Origin: Candidatus Omnitrophota bacterium
Lineage (GTDB): Bacteria > Omnitrophota > Gorgyraeia > Gorgyraeales > Gorgyraeaceae
Direction of reading: 5' to 3'
NCBI GenBank assembly: GCA_026387215.1
Contig: JAPLMC010000084.1
Coordinates: 1-7,059 of the forward strand
Length of the DNA: 7,059 nucleotides
Shown: piece by piece, positions 1 to 5,728 of the stretch
How the letters are laid out: the number at the start of each line of letters is the position of its first letter
Numbering within the stretch: the first letter of the stretch is position 1
The notes under the pieces: generated by a model
What the model was told of the DNA's origin: nothing
The model's input: the letters and a program-made list of their open reading frames with translations, nothing else
Database searches by the model: none
Made by a program: the position numbers and the translations under genes

Positions 1-95
1 TTACGGAAAAGGATATAGAATTGCCGGAACATCTTAAACAGGAAGAAGAGCCAAATCAGCAAGAGGGAGGAAATTCAGATGTCCAAGCTGTCTGA
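1..95 (+). CDS. 3' end of an unidentified upstream gene, possibly scpB
   Basis: One frame is open from the window edge (first full codon at base 3) to TGA at 93-95, giving about 30 residues. It begins TEKDIELPEHLKQ and continues with an acidic, Gln/Glu/Asn-rich tail that looks disordered. The frame overlaps the start of pheA by 17 bases in a different frame, and the pheA ribosome binding site lies inside it, which is typical of neighbours in one operon. The last structured residues could be the end of a ScpB-type chromosome segregation protein (a phrase like 'FGL...ELP' is common there, and scpB can precede aromatic genes). Thirty residues cannot establish this. The other two forward frames are closed by stops at 16-18 and 35-37, so this is the only frame that can carry an upstream gene. 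Confidence 0.5.
   Translation, partial: TEKDIELPEHLKQEEEPNQQEGGNSDVQAV
63..70 (+). promoter_or_regulatory. Ribosome binding site of pheA
   Basis: The sequence GAGGGAGG ends 8 bases before the ATG at 79. It is the strongest Shine-Dalgarno match in the first half of the window and fixes the pheA start. It lies inside the coding region of the upstream gene, so the promoter for this operon is outside the window. Confidence 0.8.
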
Positions 96-1143
96 GCTTC
101 GTAAAGATATAAACGGGATAGATAAAAAGATAATCGCATTATTAAACAAAAGAGCTGACTCCGCAAAAGTCATAGGAAAGCTGAAAAAAGAGGCTGGTGC
201 TTCTATCTATACTCCGGAGAGGGAAGTGGAGATATACGAGAATATAATAAAAGAAAATAAAGGCCCCTTACCCAATAAGGCGCTTTTTGCAATCTACCGG
301 GAAATTATGTCCGGTTCCCTTGGCCTTGAAAAAAAATTAAAGATAGCGTATCTTGGGCCTGAGGCGACATTTACGCATCAGGCAGGTATAAAAAAATTTG
401 GATCGAACGTAGAATGTTACGCTTGCCCTACAATAACTGATGTTTTCAGGGATGTGGAGGCAGAAAGGTCGGATTACGGAGTTGTGCCTGTGGAAAATTC
501 TACGGAAGGCATGATAAGCCATACTCTGGATATGTTTATAAATTCTAATCTGAAGATATGTTCTGAAATAATGCTTGAGATATCGCATAACCTTTTAGGC
601 AAATGCAACATGAAATCTGTAAAGAAAATTTATTCAAAACAGGAAGTATTTGGCCAATGCAGGCTATGGCTGGAAATAAACATGCGTGGAATAGCTCTTA
701 TGGAGGTATCTTCTACAAGCAAGGCTGCAGAGATTGCTTCGCAGGAAAAAAATTCAGCTGCTATAGCCAGCATGCTTGCTGCTAAAAAATACAGGCTTAA
801 TGTGATTGCGAAAGATATAGAAGATAACCTGAATAATGTTACAAGATTTCTTGTGATAGGAGGGGCTATCCCTCGGCCTACAAAAAAAGACAAGACTTCT
901 ATAATGTTTTCCGTGAAGGACAAGGTAGGCGCTTTGCACGACATACTCGTACCTTTTAAGAAGTACAATATTAATCTTACCAAGATTGAATCCAGGCCTT
1001 CCAAGAGAAAGACGTGGGAATATTATTTCTTTGTGGATATGACAGGCCATTGCGAGAATAAAAATGTGCAAAAGGCACTGAGCGAACTTGAAAAGCATTG
1101 TTCATTTTTAAAAATACTGGGGTCTTACCCTATAGGCTTATAA
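79..1143 (+). CDS. pheA: Bifunctional chorismate mutase/prephenate dehydratase (P-protein)
   Basis: This cytoplasmic enzyme converts chorismate to prephenate and then to phenylpyruvate, the precursor of phenylalanine. The 354 residues fall into three domains. Residues 1-85 are an AroQ chorismate mutase helical domain: R8, R25, K36, R48 and E49 reproduce the spacing of the E. coli active-site residues R11, R28, K39, R51 and E52. Residues 88-265 are prephenate dehydratase, with YLGPEATFTHQA (91-102), PVENSTEG (137-144), SHNLLG (169-174) and the catalytic TRF at 255-257. Residues 275-350 are an ACT domain with GAL (284-286) and ESRP (304-307), the motifs associated with phenylalanine binding, so feedback inhibition by phenylalanine is expected. 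The length is normal for the family. The start is supported by a strong ribosome binding site and by AroQ homology from residue 4. hisC begins one base after the stop. Confidence 0.96.
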   Translation: MSKLSELRKDINGIDKKIIALLNKRADSAKVIGKLKKEAGASIYTPEREVEIYENIIKENKGPLPNKALFAIYREIMSGSLGLEKKLKIAYLGPEATFTHQAGIKKFGSNVECYACPTITDVFRDVEAERSDYGVVPVENSTEGMISHTLDMFINSNLKICSEIMLEISHNLLGKCNMKSVKKIYSKQEVFGQCRLWLEINMRGIALMEVSSTSKAAEIASQEKNSAAIASMLAAKKYRLNVIAKDIEDNLNNVTRFLVIGGAIPRPTKKDKTSIMFSVKDKVGALHDILVPFKKYNINLTKIESRPSKRKTWEYYFFVDMTGHCENKNVQKALSELEKHCSFLKILGSYPIGL

Positions 1144-1144
1144 T

Positions 1145-2230
1145 ATGGGAATAATTCCGAGAAAAGCTATTTTAAACGTAAAGCCATACCAGCCAGGAAA
1201 ACCTATCGAAGAGGTAAAGAGAGAAATTGGTTTGCAGGATGTAATTAAAATGGCTTCCAATGAGAATCCATTAGGCCCTTCTCCAAAGGCTGTGGCTAGT
1301 ATAAGGAAGTACCTGTGTAATATAAATAGGTATCCTGAAGGGGGATGCTTTTATTTGCGCCAAGCAGTTGCAAAGAAATTAAAAATAAAGCCGGAACAGC
1401 TTATTTTCGGAAATGGCTCTGATGAGCTTATAGGGCTTACCCTGAGAGCTTTTGTGAATGAAGGCGATGAGGTAGTTGTCGCAAGCCCAACATTTCTTAT
1501 GTATGAAGTGGCTTCTACTGCACACGGCGCAAAGATAAAAGTAGTTCCAATGCGTTATTTTAAATATGATTTAAAAGCTATAAAGGACGTAGTGACTAAG
1601 AATACAAAAGTCGTATTTATTGCAAACCCGGATAATCCAAACGGCACATATGTTGCAAGATATGAACTTGAAGATTTTTTAAAAAACCTGCCTAGCGAGA
1701 CAATAGTTTTTCTGGATGAAGCTTATTTTGAGTTTGTTGAAGAGCAGGACTATCCGAATGGTCTTGATTATCTTGGGAAGAATAATCTGATAGTTGCGAG
1801 GACTTTTTCAAAGGCATATGGACTCGCAGGCCTGAGGGTTGGGTATGGAATATCGAGTCCTGAAATAATAAAATATATGGAGGCTGTGAGAGAGCCTTTT
1901 AATGTGAATTTGCTTGCGCAGATGGGAGCCATAGGCAGTCTAAAGGATAAGGAGTTCGTGGCAAGATCCAAAAAGACAGTAAGAGAAGGCAAAAAATTCT
2001 TATATACAGAATTAAAAGCAATAGGCGTGAGGTATGTGCCGAGCGTTACAAATTTTATATTGATAGAACTCGGGCCTAAATCAGGAGAGATTACGGAAAA
2101 ACTTTTGAAAAAGGGCATTATTATAAGAAACATGAAAGCCTGGGGCCTGGAAAATTTTATAAGAGTAACTGTAGGAAAAGATGCGGAGAATAAGAGGTTT
2201 ATTAGGGAACTGAAGAAAATAATATTATAA
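1145..2230 (+). CDS. hisC: Histidinol-phosphate / aromatic amino acid aminotransferase (HisC family)
   Basis: A PLP-dependent fold type I aminotransferase of 361 residues, the usual HisC length. Visible landmarks are SNENPLGPSP (38-47), GNGSDEL (89-95) for PLP phosphate contacts, NPDNPNGT (161-168) with N164 near the cofactor ring, DEAYFEF (191-197) with D191 facing the pyridine nitrogen, SKAYGLAGLR (222-231) with the Schiff-base lysine K223, and R340 in NFIRVTVG as probable carboxylate ligand. HisC proteins transaminate imidazole-acetol phosphate, and some also act on phenylpyruvate and hydroxyphenylpyruvate, as in the Bacillus subtilis aro operon. Between pheA and aroF the aromatic role is the likely one here, possibly together with histidine synthesis; no other his gene is in the window. 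There is no clear ribosome binding site and only one base separates it from pheA, so translational coupling is probable. Family assignment is sure, substrate is inferred. Confidence 0.9.
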   Translation: MGIIPRKAILNVKPYQPGKPIEEVKREIGLQDVIKMASNENPLGPSPKAVASIRKYLCNINRYPEGGCFYLRQAVAKKLKIKPEQLIFGNGSDELIGLTLRAFVNEGDEVVVASPTFLMYEVASTAHGAKIKVVPMRYFKYDLKAIKDVVTKNTKVVFIANPDNPNGTYVARYELEDFLKNLPSETIVFLDEAYFEFVEEQDYPNGLDYLGKNNLIVARTFSKAYGLAGLRVGYGISSPEIIKYMEAVREPFNVNLLAQMGAIGSLKDKEFVARSKKTVREGKKFLYTELKAIGVRYVPSVTNFILIELGPKSGEITEKLLKKGIIIRNMKAWGLENFIRVTVGKDAENKRFIRELKKIIL

Positions 2231-2235
2231 GGGGG
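2231..2235 (+). promoter_or_regulatory. Ribosome binding site of aroF
   Basis: GGGGG immediately follows the hisC stop and sits 7 bases before the ATG at 2243. It supports that ATG as the start, consistent with the N-terminal domain beginning at residue 1. Confidence 0.65.
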
Positions 2236-2242
2236 TTTTAAA

Positions 2243-3256
2243 ATGATTATAGTTTTGCGTCCGGATGCAACAAAAAAACAGATAGACCATTTAATAGAAA
2301 AAGTTAAAAAACTTGGTTTAAAGCCAATGGTTTCAAGGGGCGTAGAGCGTACTATTATAGGTGTTATAGGCGAAGAAGATGTATTAAGGGTTCAACCGCT
2401 AGAGGCTTTTCCTGGCGTTGAAAAAGTAATGCCTATTTTAAAACCATATAAGCTTGTATCCAGGGAGTTTAAACCTGAGAATAGCATTGTAGATGTGGAA
2501 GGCGTAAAAATAGGCGGCAAAAAAATAGCTATTATGGCAGGTCCTTGTTCCGTGGAAAGCTTAGAGATGCTTATGGATGTTGGCAAGAAAGTAAAAAAAT
2601 CAGGAGCTAATATCTTACGAGGTGGAGCTTTTAAACCTAGAAGCTCTCCTTACAGTTTTCAGGGACTAGGAGAGGAAGGATTAAAATTCCTGAAAGATGT
2701 AAAAAAAGAAACCGGCATGAAAATTGTAACTGAAGTAATGGATACCAGGGATGTATGGATGGTAGAAAAGTATGCTGATATCCTTCAGGTTGGCGCACGA
2801 AATATGCAGAATTTTAATTTGCTTAAAGAGGTGGGACTTTCCAAGAAGCCAGTGCTTTTAAAAAGAGGTATGTCAGCTACTATAAAAGAATTTCTGATGT
2901 CAGCTGAATATATACTTGCAGCTGGAAATTTTAACTGTATACTCTGTGAAAGAGGTATAAGGACATTTGAAGACGCTACAAGGTTTACTCTGGATCTTAA
3001 TGCAATCCCTCTCATAAAACAGTTAAGTCATCTGCCTGTTATTGTGGATCCGAGTCACGGGACTGGCAAATGGGATCTTGTTAGCCCAATGGCTAAGGCA
3101 GCTATCGCAGCTGGAGCTGACGGGTTAATGATAGAGGTTCATACGAATCCTGAAGAGGCGTATTCTGACGGAGAGCAGTCTTTAGTGCCTTACAGGTTTG
3201 ATGTGATGATGAAGGAGCTTAAGGCAGTTGCAAAAGCAGTAGGACGGGAGATATAA
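2243..3256 (+). CDS. aroF: 3-deoxy-7-phosphoheptulonate (DAHP) synthase, type I beta with regulatory N-domain
   Basis: This enzyme condenses phosphoenolpyruvate and erythrose 4-phosphate to DAHP, the committed step of the shikimate pathway. At 337 residues it is nearly the same length as the Thermotoga maritima enzyme (338). Residues 1-65 form the ferredoxin-like domain that gives feedback control by tyrosine or phenylalanine in that enzyme; residues 70-335 are the catalytic barrel. The four metal ligands of the T. maritima protein, C102, H272, E298 and D309, are present at identical positions. Other landmarks are AGPCSVES (99-106), LRGGAFKPRSSPYSFQG (125-141), QVGARNMQN (182-190), LLKRGM (205-210), ILCERGIRTFE (233-243) and VDPSHGTG (268-275). 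There is no fused chorismate mutase; that activity is in the neighbouring PheA. The gene lies 12 bases after hisC. Confidence 0.96.
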   Translation: MIIVLRPDATKKQIDHLIEKVKKLGLKPMVSRGVERTIIGVIGEEDVLRVQPLEAFPGVEKVMPILKPYKLVSREFKPENSIVDVEGVKIGGKKIAIMAGPCSVESLEMLMDVGKKVKKSGANILRGGAFKPRSSPYSFQGLGEEGLKFLKDVKKETGMKIVTEVMDTRDVWMVEKYADILQVGARNMQNFNLLKEVGLSKKPVLLKRGMSATIKEFLMSAEYILAAGNFNCILCERGIRTFEDATRFTLDLNAIPLIKQLSHLPVIVDPSHGTGKWDLVSPMAKAAIAAGADGLMIEVHTNPEEAYSDGEQSLVPYRFDVMMKELKAVAKAVGREI

Positions 3257-3289
3257 CTTAACCTTAAGTTCAATTTTAACCTAAATGCT
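3255..3289 (+). other. aroF-tyrA junction: small palindrome and TTAACCT direct repeats
   Basis: AACTTAA (3255-3261) and TTAAGTT (3264-3270) form a perfect inverted repeat that begins within the aroF stop codon. TTAACCT occurs twice, at 3258-3264 and 3276-3282, 18 bases apart. There is no Shine-Dalgarno match in the 20 bases before the tyrA ATG. The A/T-only arms make a weak hairpin and no T-run follows, so this is not a convincing terminator. A role in tyrA translation or regulator binding is possible but unsupported. Confidence 0.35.
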
Positions 3290-4123
3290 ATGTTTAATCG
3301 TATAACGATAATCGGTTTGGGATTAATTGGTGGTTCTTTAGCGCTTGCTATAAAAGAAAAAAAACTAGCCAGAGAGATTATAGGAATTTCTAGAAGAAAA
3401 AGCACTATTGATTTTGCGGTTAAGAAAAAAATAGTGAATTTTGCAACAGTGAATCTAAAAGATGGAGTGAAAAATTCAGATCTTGTAATTATCGCAGCGC
3501 CTGTTTTTAAGATAGTGGATATAGCTAACGCCCTAGTGCCTTTTTTAAAAGATAGCGCTATCCTGACAGACGCAGGCAGCACAAAAAAATATATAATTAA
3601 AAATATAGAAAAAACTGGGCTGGAAAGCTTAAATTTTGTAGGCAGCCACCCTATTGCAGGTTCTGAAAAATCAGGTATTAAATATGCGGATAAGGATTTG
3701 TTTAAAGGTGCATACTGTGTTTTAACGAAAACAAGAAATACAAATCCGAAAAGCCTTAGCAAGATTAAAAAATTTTGGGAGAAACTTGGCATGAAGATTA
3801 TTGTTATGTCTTCAGAAGCGCATGATAGATTGCTTTCAAGAATAAGCCATCTGCCTCACGCAGTTAGCGCGAGCCTTGTTAATTCTGTAGGAGTAAATCG
3901 CCTGGACCTTGCAGCTGGAGGGTTCAGAGATACAACAAGGATTGCTTCAGGTGAACCGGAATTATGGAAAGATATATTTTTAACAAATAGAGAAAACCTT
4001 GTAAAGGATATAGAGATATTTAAAAAAGAATTGCTTAAAATAGAGGCAGCTTTAAAAAATAATAATAGCCAAGATTTATTGAGGCTGCTAAGCAAAGCTA
4101 AATCTATTAGAGATGTTTTGTGA
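3290..4123 (+). CDS. tyrA: Prephenate/arogenate dehydrogenase
   Basis: A monofunctional TyrA of 277 residues that oxidatively decarboxylates prephenate (to hydroxyphenylpyruvate) or arogenate (to tyrosine). The N-terminal Rossmann domain has the dinucleotide motif IIGLGLIGGS (7-16). The end of the second strand reads GISRRKS (32-38) where NAD enzymes usually carry an acidic residue, so NADP is the more likely cofactor. DAGSTK (94-99), GSHPIAGSE (118-126, with H120 matching the Aquifex catalytic His147), SHLPH (186-190) and GFRDTTRIASGEPELWKDIF (211-230, with R213 and R217) mark the catalytic region. There is no C-terminal ACT domain. The start is supported by the Rossmann motif beginning at residue 4, despite the absence of a visible ribosome binding site. 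It lies 33 bases after aroF. Prephenate versus arogenate specificity cannot be read from the sequence. Confidence 0.95.
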   Translation: MFNRITIIGLGLIGGSLALAIKEKKLAREIIGISRRKSTIDFAVKKKIVNFATVNLKDGVKNSDLVIIAAPVFKIVDIANALVPFLKDSAILTDAGSTKKYIIKNIEKTGLESLNFVGSHPIAGSEKSGIKYADKDLFKGAYCVLTKTRNTNPKSLSKIKKFWEKLGMKIIVMSSEAHDRLLSRISHLPHAVSASLVNSVGVNRLDLAAGGFRDTTRIASGEPELWKDIFLTNRENLVKDIEIFKKELLKIEAALKNNNSQDLLRLLSKAKSIRDVL

Positions 4124-4138
4124 AGCTCCACAGCTTTA
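4121..4138 (+). other. Small hairpin at the tyrA stop codon
   Basis: TGAAGCT (4121-4127) pairs with AGCTTTA (4132-4138) over a CCAC loop, seven pairs including one G-T, starting at the tyrA stop codon. No T-run follows, so it is not a canonical intrinsic terminator; it may protect the 3' end of the upstream message. Confidence 0.35.
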
Positions 4139-4162
4139 TAGGTGCAACATTTTTCACTGTGC

Positions 4163-4238
4163 GGGATTCGCTAAAACGAACCCCGAACCAGCCTTGTTTA
4201 TTTTCGGATTTCTATTTAGGGGTTTTCTGGTGAGGGGT
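4163..4238 (+). promoter_or_regulatory. Candidate RNA switch/sequestering stem over the plsC ribosome binding site
   Basis: Two mutually exclusive helices can be drawn. Hairpin A pairs GGG-a-TTCG (4163-4170, one bulged A) with CGAACCC (4177-4183) over CTAAAA. Helix B pairs ACCCC-GA-ACCAG (4180-4191) with CTGGT-GA-GGGGT (4227-4238): ten Watson-Crick pairs flanking a tandem G-A/A-G mismatch, with a 35-base loop. Helix B buries GAGGGG (4232-4237), the plsC ribosome binding site, and shares 4180-4183 with hairpin A. A third, weaker option pairs AACCCC (4179-4184) with GGGGTT (4219-4224). The pairing is read directly from the sequence; regulation is inferred. The same hairpin arms recur at 5673-5703, so a dispersed-repeat origin is also possible. 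Confidence 0.4.
4181..4238 (+). repeat. Hairpin repeat copy 1, with a loop insertion
   Basis: The left arm (4181-4191) matches 5674-5684 at 8 of 11 positions, and the right arm (4227-4238) matches 5692-5703 at 10 of 12. Both loops begin with CTTGTT. Copy 1 has 28 additional loop bases (about 4199-4226). Pair 4191-4227 is G-C where the other copy has A-T, and pair 4180-4238 is A-T where the other has G-T, so pairing is kept while the sequence changes. An ungapped alignment of 4183-4207 with 5676-5700 also gives 18 of 25 matches, so the exact boundaries are uncertain. Confidence 0.45.
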
Positions 4239-4239
4239 A

Positions 4240-4821
4240 ATGACATATTATATTTTTAGAAACATATTAAAGCTGCTCTTTAAAATATTTTTCAGACTCA
4301 ATATAGTGGGAGCTGAAGGGCCGCTTATCGTTGCGCCAAACCATACAAGTTTTCTCGATCCTTTAATAGCGGGTTTTGCAGTGCCGCGCGAATTAAATTT
4401 TATGGCGCGCAGCAGTCTTTTTAGAAATAAAATTTTTGGTAAGATGCTTACATCAGTAAATGCTTTTTCTTTAAAGAGGGAAGGCGCAGACTTGGGCGCA
4501 ATGAGGTTGGCCATAGACAAATTATGCCATGGAAAAGCGGTTTTAATTTTTCCAGAAGGAACCCGATCAAAAGATGGCAGTTTTGGAACTCCGAGGGCTG
4601 GCATAGGACTTTTGGCAGCTAGTTCCGGGGCAACTATATTACCATGTTATATAAAAGGTTCCAGAGAATCATTGCCCAAAGGAGCTATATTTCCAAGGTT
4701 AAAAAAAATAACAGTGTATGTCGGTAAGCCTTTAAGGATTAATAAGAGCTCTTCCGGGAAAGAATATTATATGCAGATAGCTGAGAATACTATGGCAGAG
4801 ATCAGTGCTTTAAGAAAATAA
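4240..4821 (+). CDS. plsC: 1-acyl-sn-glycerol-3-phosphate acyltransferase (PlsC-like)
   Basis: A 193-residue member of the lysophospholipid acyltransferase family, expected to acylate lysophosphatidic acid to phosphatidic acid at the cytoplasmic face of the inner membrane. Residues 4-22 are a hydrophobic, Lys/Arg-interrupted segment suited to membrane association. The catalytic HxxxxD is NHTSFLD (34-40, with H35 and D40). Block II is around FSLKREG (76-82), block III is FPEGTRS (104-110), and block IV is ATILPCYIKG (131-140) with P135. It is a short form, common for stand-alone bacterial PlsC. The start is supported by a stop at 4231 in the same frame and by GAGGGG at 4232-4237, although only two bases separate that site from the ATG, closer than usual. 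ispH overlaps its stop by one base (TAATG). The exact acyl acceptor cannot be read from the sequence. Confidence 0.9.
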   Translation: MTYYIFRNILKLLFKIFFRLNIVGAEGPLIVAPNHTSFLDPLIAGFAVPRELNFMARSSLFRNKIFGKMLTSVNAFSLKREGADLGAMRLAIDKLCHGKAVLIFPEGTRSKDGSFGTPRAGIGLLAASSGATILPCYIKGSRESLPKGAIFPRLKKITVYVGKPLRINKSSSGKEYYMQIAENTMAEISALRK

Positions 4822-5645
4822 TGAAGATTAAGGTAGCCAAATGTGCGGGTTTTTGTTTTGGAGTAAAACGGGCGATAAATATAGCTGAAAACGCTCTTAA
4901 GGAACTGAAGAACGAAGAAAAAATTTATTCGCTCGGTGCAATAATACACAATCCGCAAGTGGTTGAAGGACTTTTAAAAAAAGGGCTTCAAGTAATAAGC
5001 GGATTGGAGACAATAAAAGGCGGGACAATAATAATATCATCGCATGGCGCGCCTGTAGAAATACTGAAAGAGATAAAGAAAAAGAAAATAAAACTTATTG
5101 ACGCGACTTGCCCTTTTGTAAAATACGCACAGAATATTGTCAAGGGCCTGAAAAAAGATGGATATAGGATAATAATAGTCGGGGACAGCGCTCATCCTGA
5201 AGTCAAAGCGCTTAAAAGCATCGCTGGAAAAGATAAATTATCAGAGAAAATAGGTGTTATTTCTCAGACAACGCAGAACAGAGCGGATTATATAAACGCA
5301 ATTAAAAAGATACTAGAAGAGGATTTTAGCGAAGTTAAGATTTTTAATACGATTTGTAACGATACGTCAAAAAGACAATCAGCGACTCGCAGTCTTTTAA
5401 AAGACTGCGATCTTATGATAGTTATTGGCGGTAAAAATAGCGCCAATACAAGACGGCTCTGGCAGATTTGCAAAGAAAGCGGGGTGGTTAGTTTTCATAT
5501 TGAAACAGAGCTGGAATTAAAGAAAAAATGGTTCAAAGGTAAGAATTGTGTTGGCATTACAAGCGGCGCATCAACACCTGATTCAATGGTTGGAAAAGTC
5601 GTAGAGATGATAAAGAGATTTACTAGAGACAAAGGCCGAGAATAG
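4821..5645 (+). CDS. ispH: 4-hydroxy-3-methylbut-2-enyl diphosphate reductase
   Basis: IspH (LytB) is the [4Fe-4S] enzyme that reduces HMBPP to IPP and DMAPP, the last step of the MEP pathway. At 274 residues it is somewhat shorter than the 316-residue E. coli protein. Cluster ligands are C12 in GFCFGV, C96 in DATCP (93-97) and C178 in NTICNDT (175-181). Substrate residues are H43 in HNPQVV, H74 in SSHGAP and H124, with the proton donor E126 in AHPE; C12, H74, C96, H124 and E126 fall at the same numbers as in E. coli. GGKNSANTRRL (202-212) and GITSGASTP (244-252) complete the site. There is no good ribosome binding site and the TAATG overlap with plsC suggests coupled translation. The product feeds undecaprenyl phosphate and other isoprenoids, so its lipid-gene neighbour makes sense. 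A perfect palindrome lies within the gene at 5387-5410. Confidence 0.96.
   Translation: MKIKVAKCAGFCFGVKRAINIAENALKELKNEEKIYSLGAIIHNPQVVEGLLKKGLQVISGLETIKGGTIIISSHGAPVEILKEIKKKKIKLIDATCPFVKYAQNIVKGLKKDGYRIIIVGDSAHPEVKALKSIAGKDKLSEKIGVISQTTQNRADYINAIKKILEEDFSEVKIFNTICNDTSKRQSATRSLLKDCDLMIVIGGKNSANTRRLWQICKESGVVSFHIETELELKKKWFKGKNCVGITSGASTPDSMVGKVVEMIKRFTRDKGRE
5387..5410. repeat. Perfect 24-base palindrome inside ispH
   Basis: TCGCAGTCTTTT (5387-5398) is followed at once by its exact reverse complement (5399-5410). In RNA it would fold as a hairpin of ten pairs with a TTAA loop. It spans codons for about residues 189-197 (TRSLLKDCD), a less conserved helix between the third cluster cysteine and the GGKNS motif, and it does not disturb the reading frame. 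Confidence 0.8.
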
Positions 5646-5662
5646 GCAGATTTCAATCTACC
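5645..5662. repeat. GGCAGA-type palindrome, copy 1
   Basis: GGCAGAT and ATCTACC pair over a TTCA loop, with one mismatch (C5647 against A5660). It begins on the last base of the ispH stop codon. It matches the element at 5729-5746 at 14 of 18 positions, and the stem-closing pair next to the loop is T-A here but C-G there, a compensatory change. Confidence 0.55.
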
Positions 5663-5672
5663 TGTTTCGCGA

Positions 5673-5703
5673 GCACCGTACCAAACTTGTTTTGGTGCGG
5701 GGT
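5673..5703. repeat. Hairpin repeat copy 2
   Basis: CCGTACCAAA (5676-5685) pairs with TTTGGTGCGG (5691-5700) in ten consecutive pairs including one G-T, over a CTTGT loop. C5674-G5702 and G5673-T5703 extend it past one mismatch. TCGC (5667-5670) and GCGA (5714-5717) could add an outer stem. It is homologous in both arms to 4181-4238. No T-run follows, so it is not a standard terminator. Confidence 0.6.
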
Positions 5704-5728
5704 GAAGGCTTTTGCGACAAATATGTAG

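Noticed and set aside
3190..3792. 200-codon open frame on the - strand over the aroF end and tyrA
   Set aside because: It is antisense to two well-supported genes, its translation is low-complexity and hydrophobic, as expected from the complement of an A-rich gene, and no family motif or ribosome binding site supports it.
4179..4226. Terminator from AACCCC/GGGGTT followed by TTTT before plsC
   Set aside because: The loop is about 34 bases, the stem is only six pairs, and only two T remain after pairing before C interrupts; the competing helix over the ribosome binding site is longer.
4180..4238. Kink-turn motif from the tandem G-A/A-G mismatch before plsC
   Set aside because: A kink-turn needs a three-base bulge beside the tandem G-A pairs; here the internal loop is a symmetric two-by-two with no bulge.
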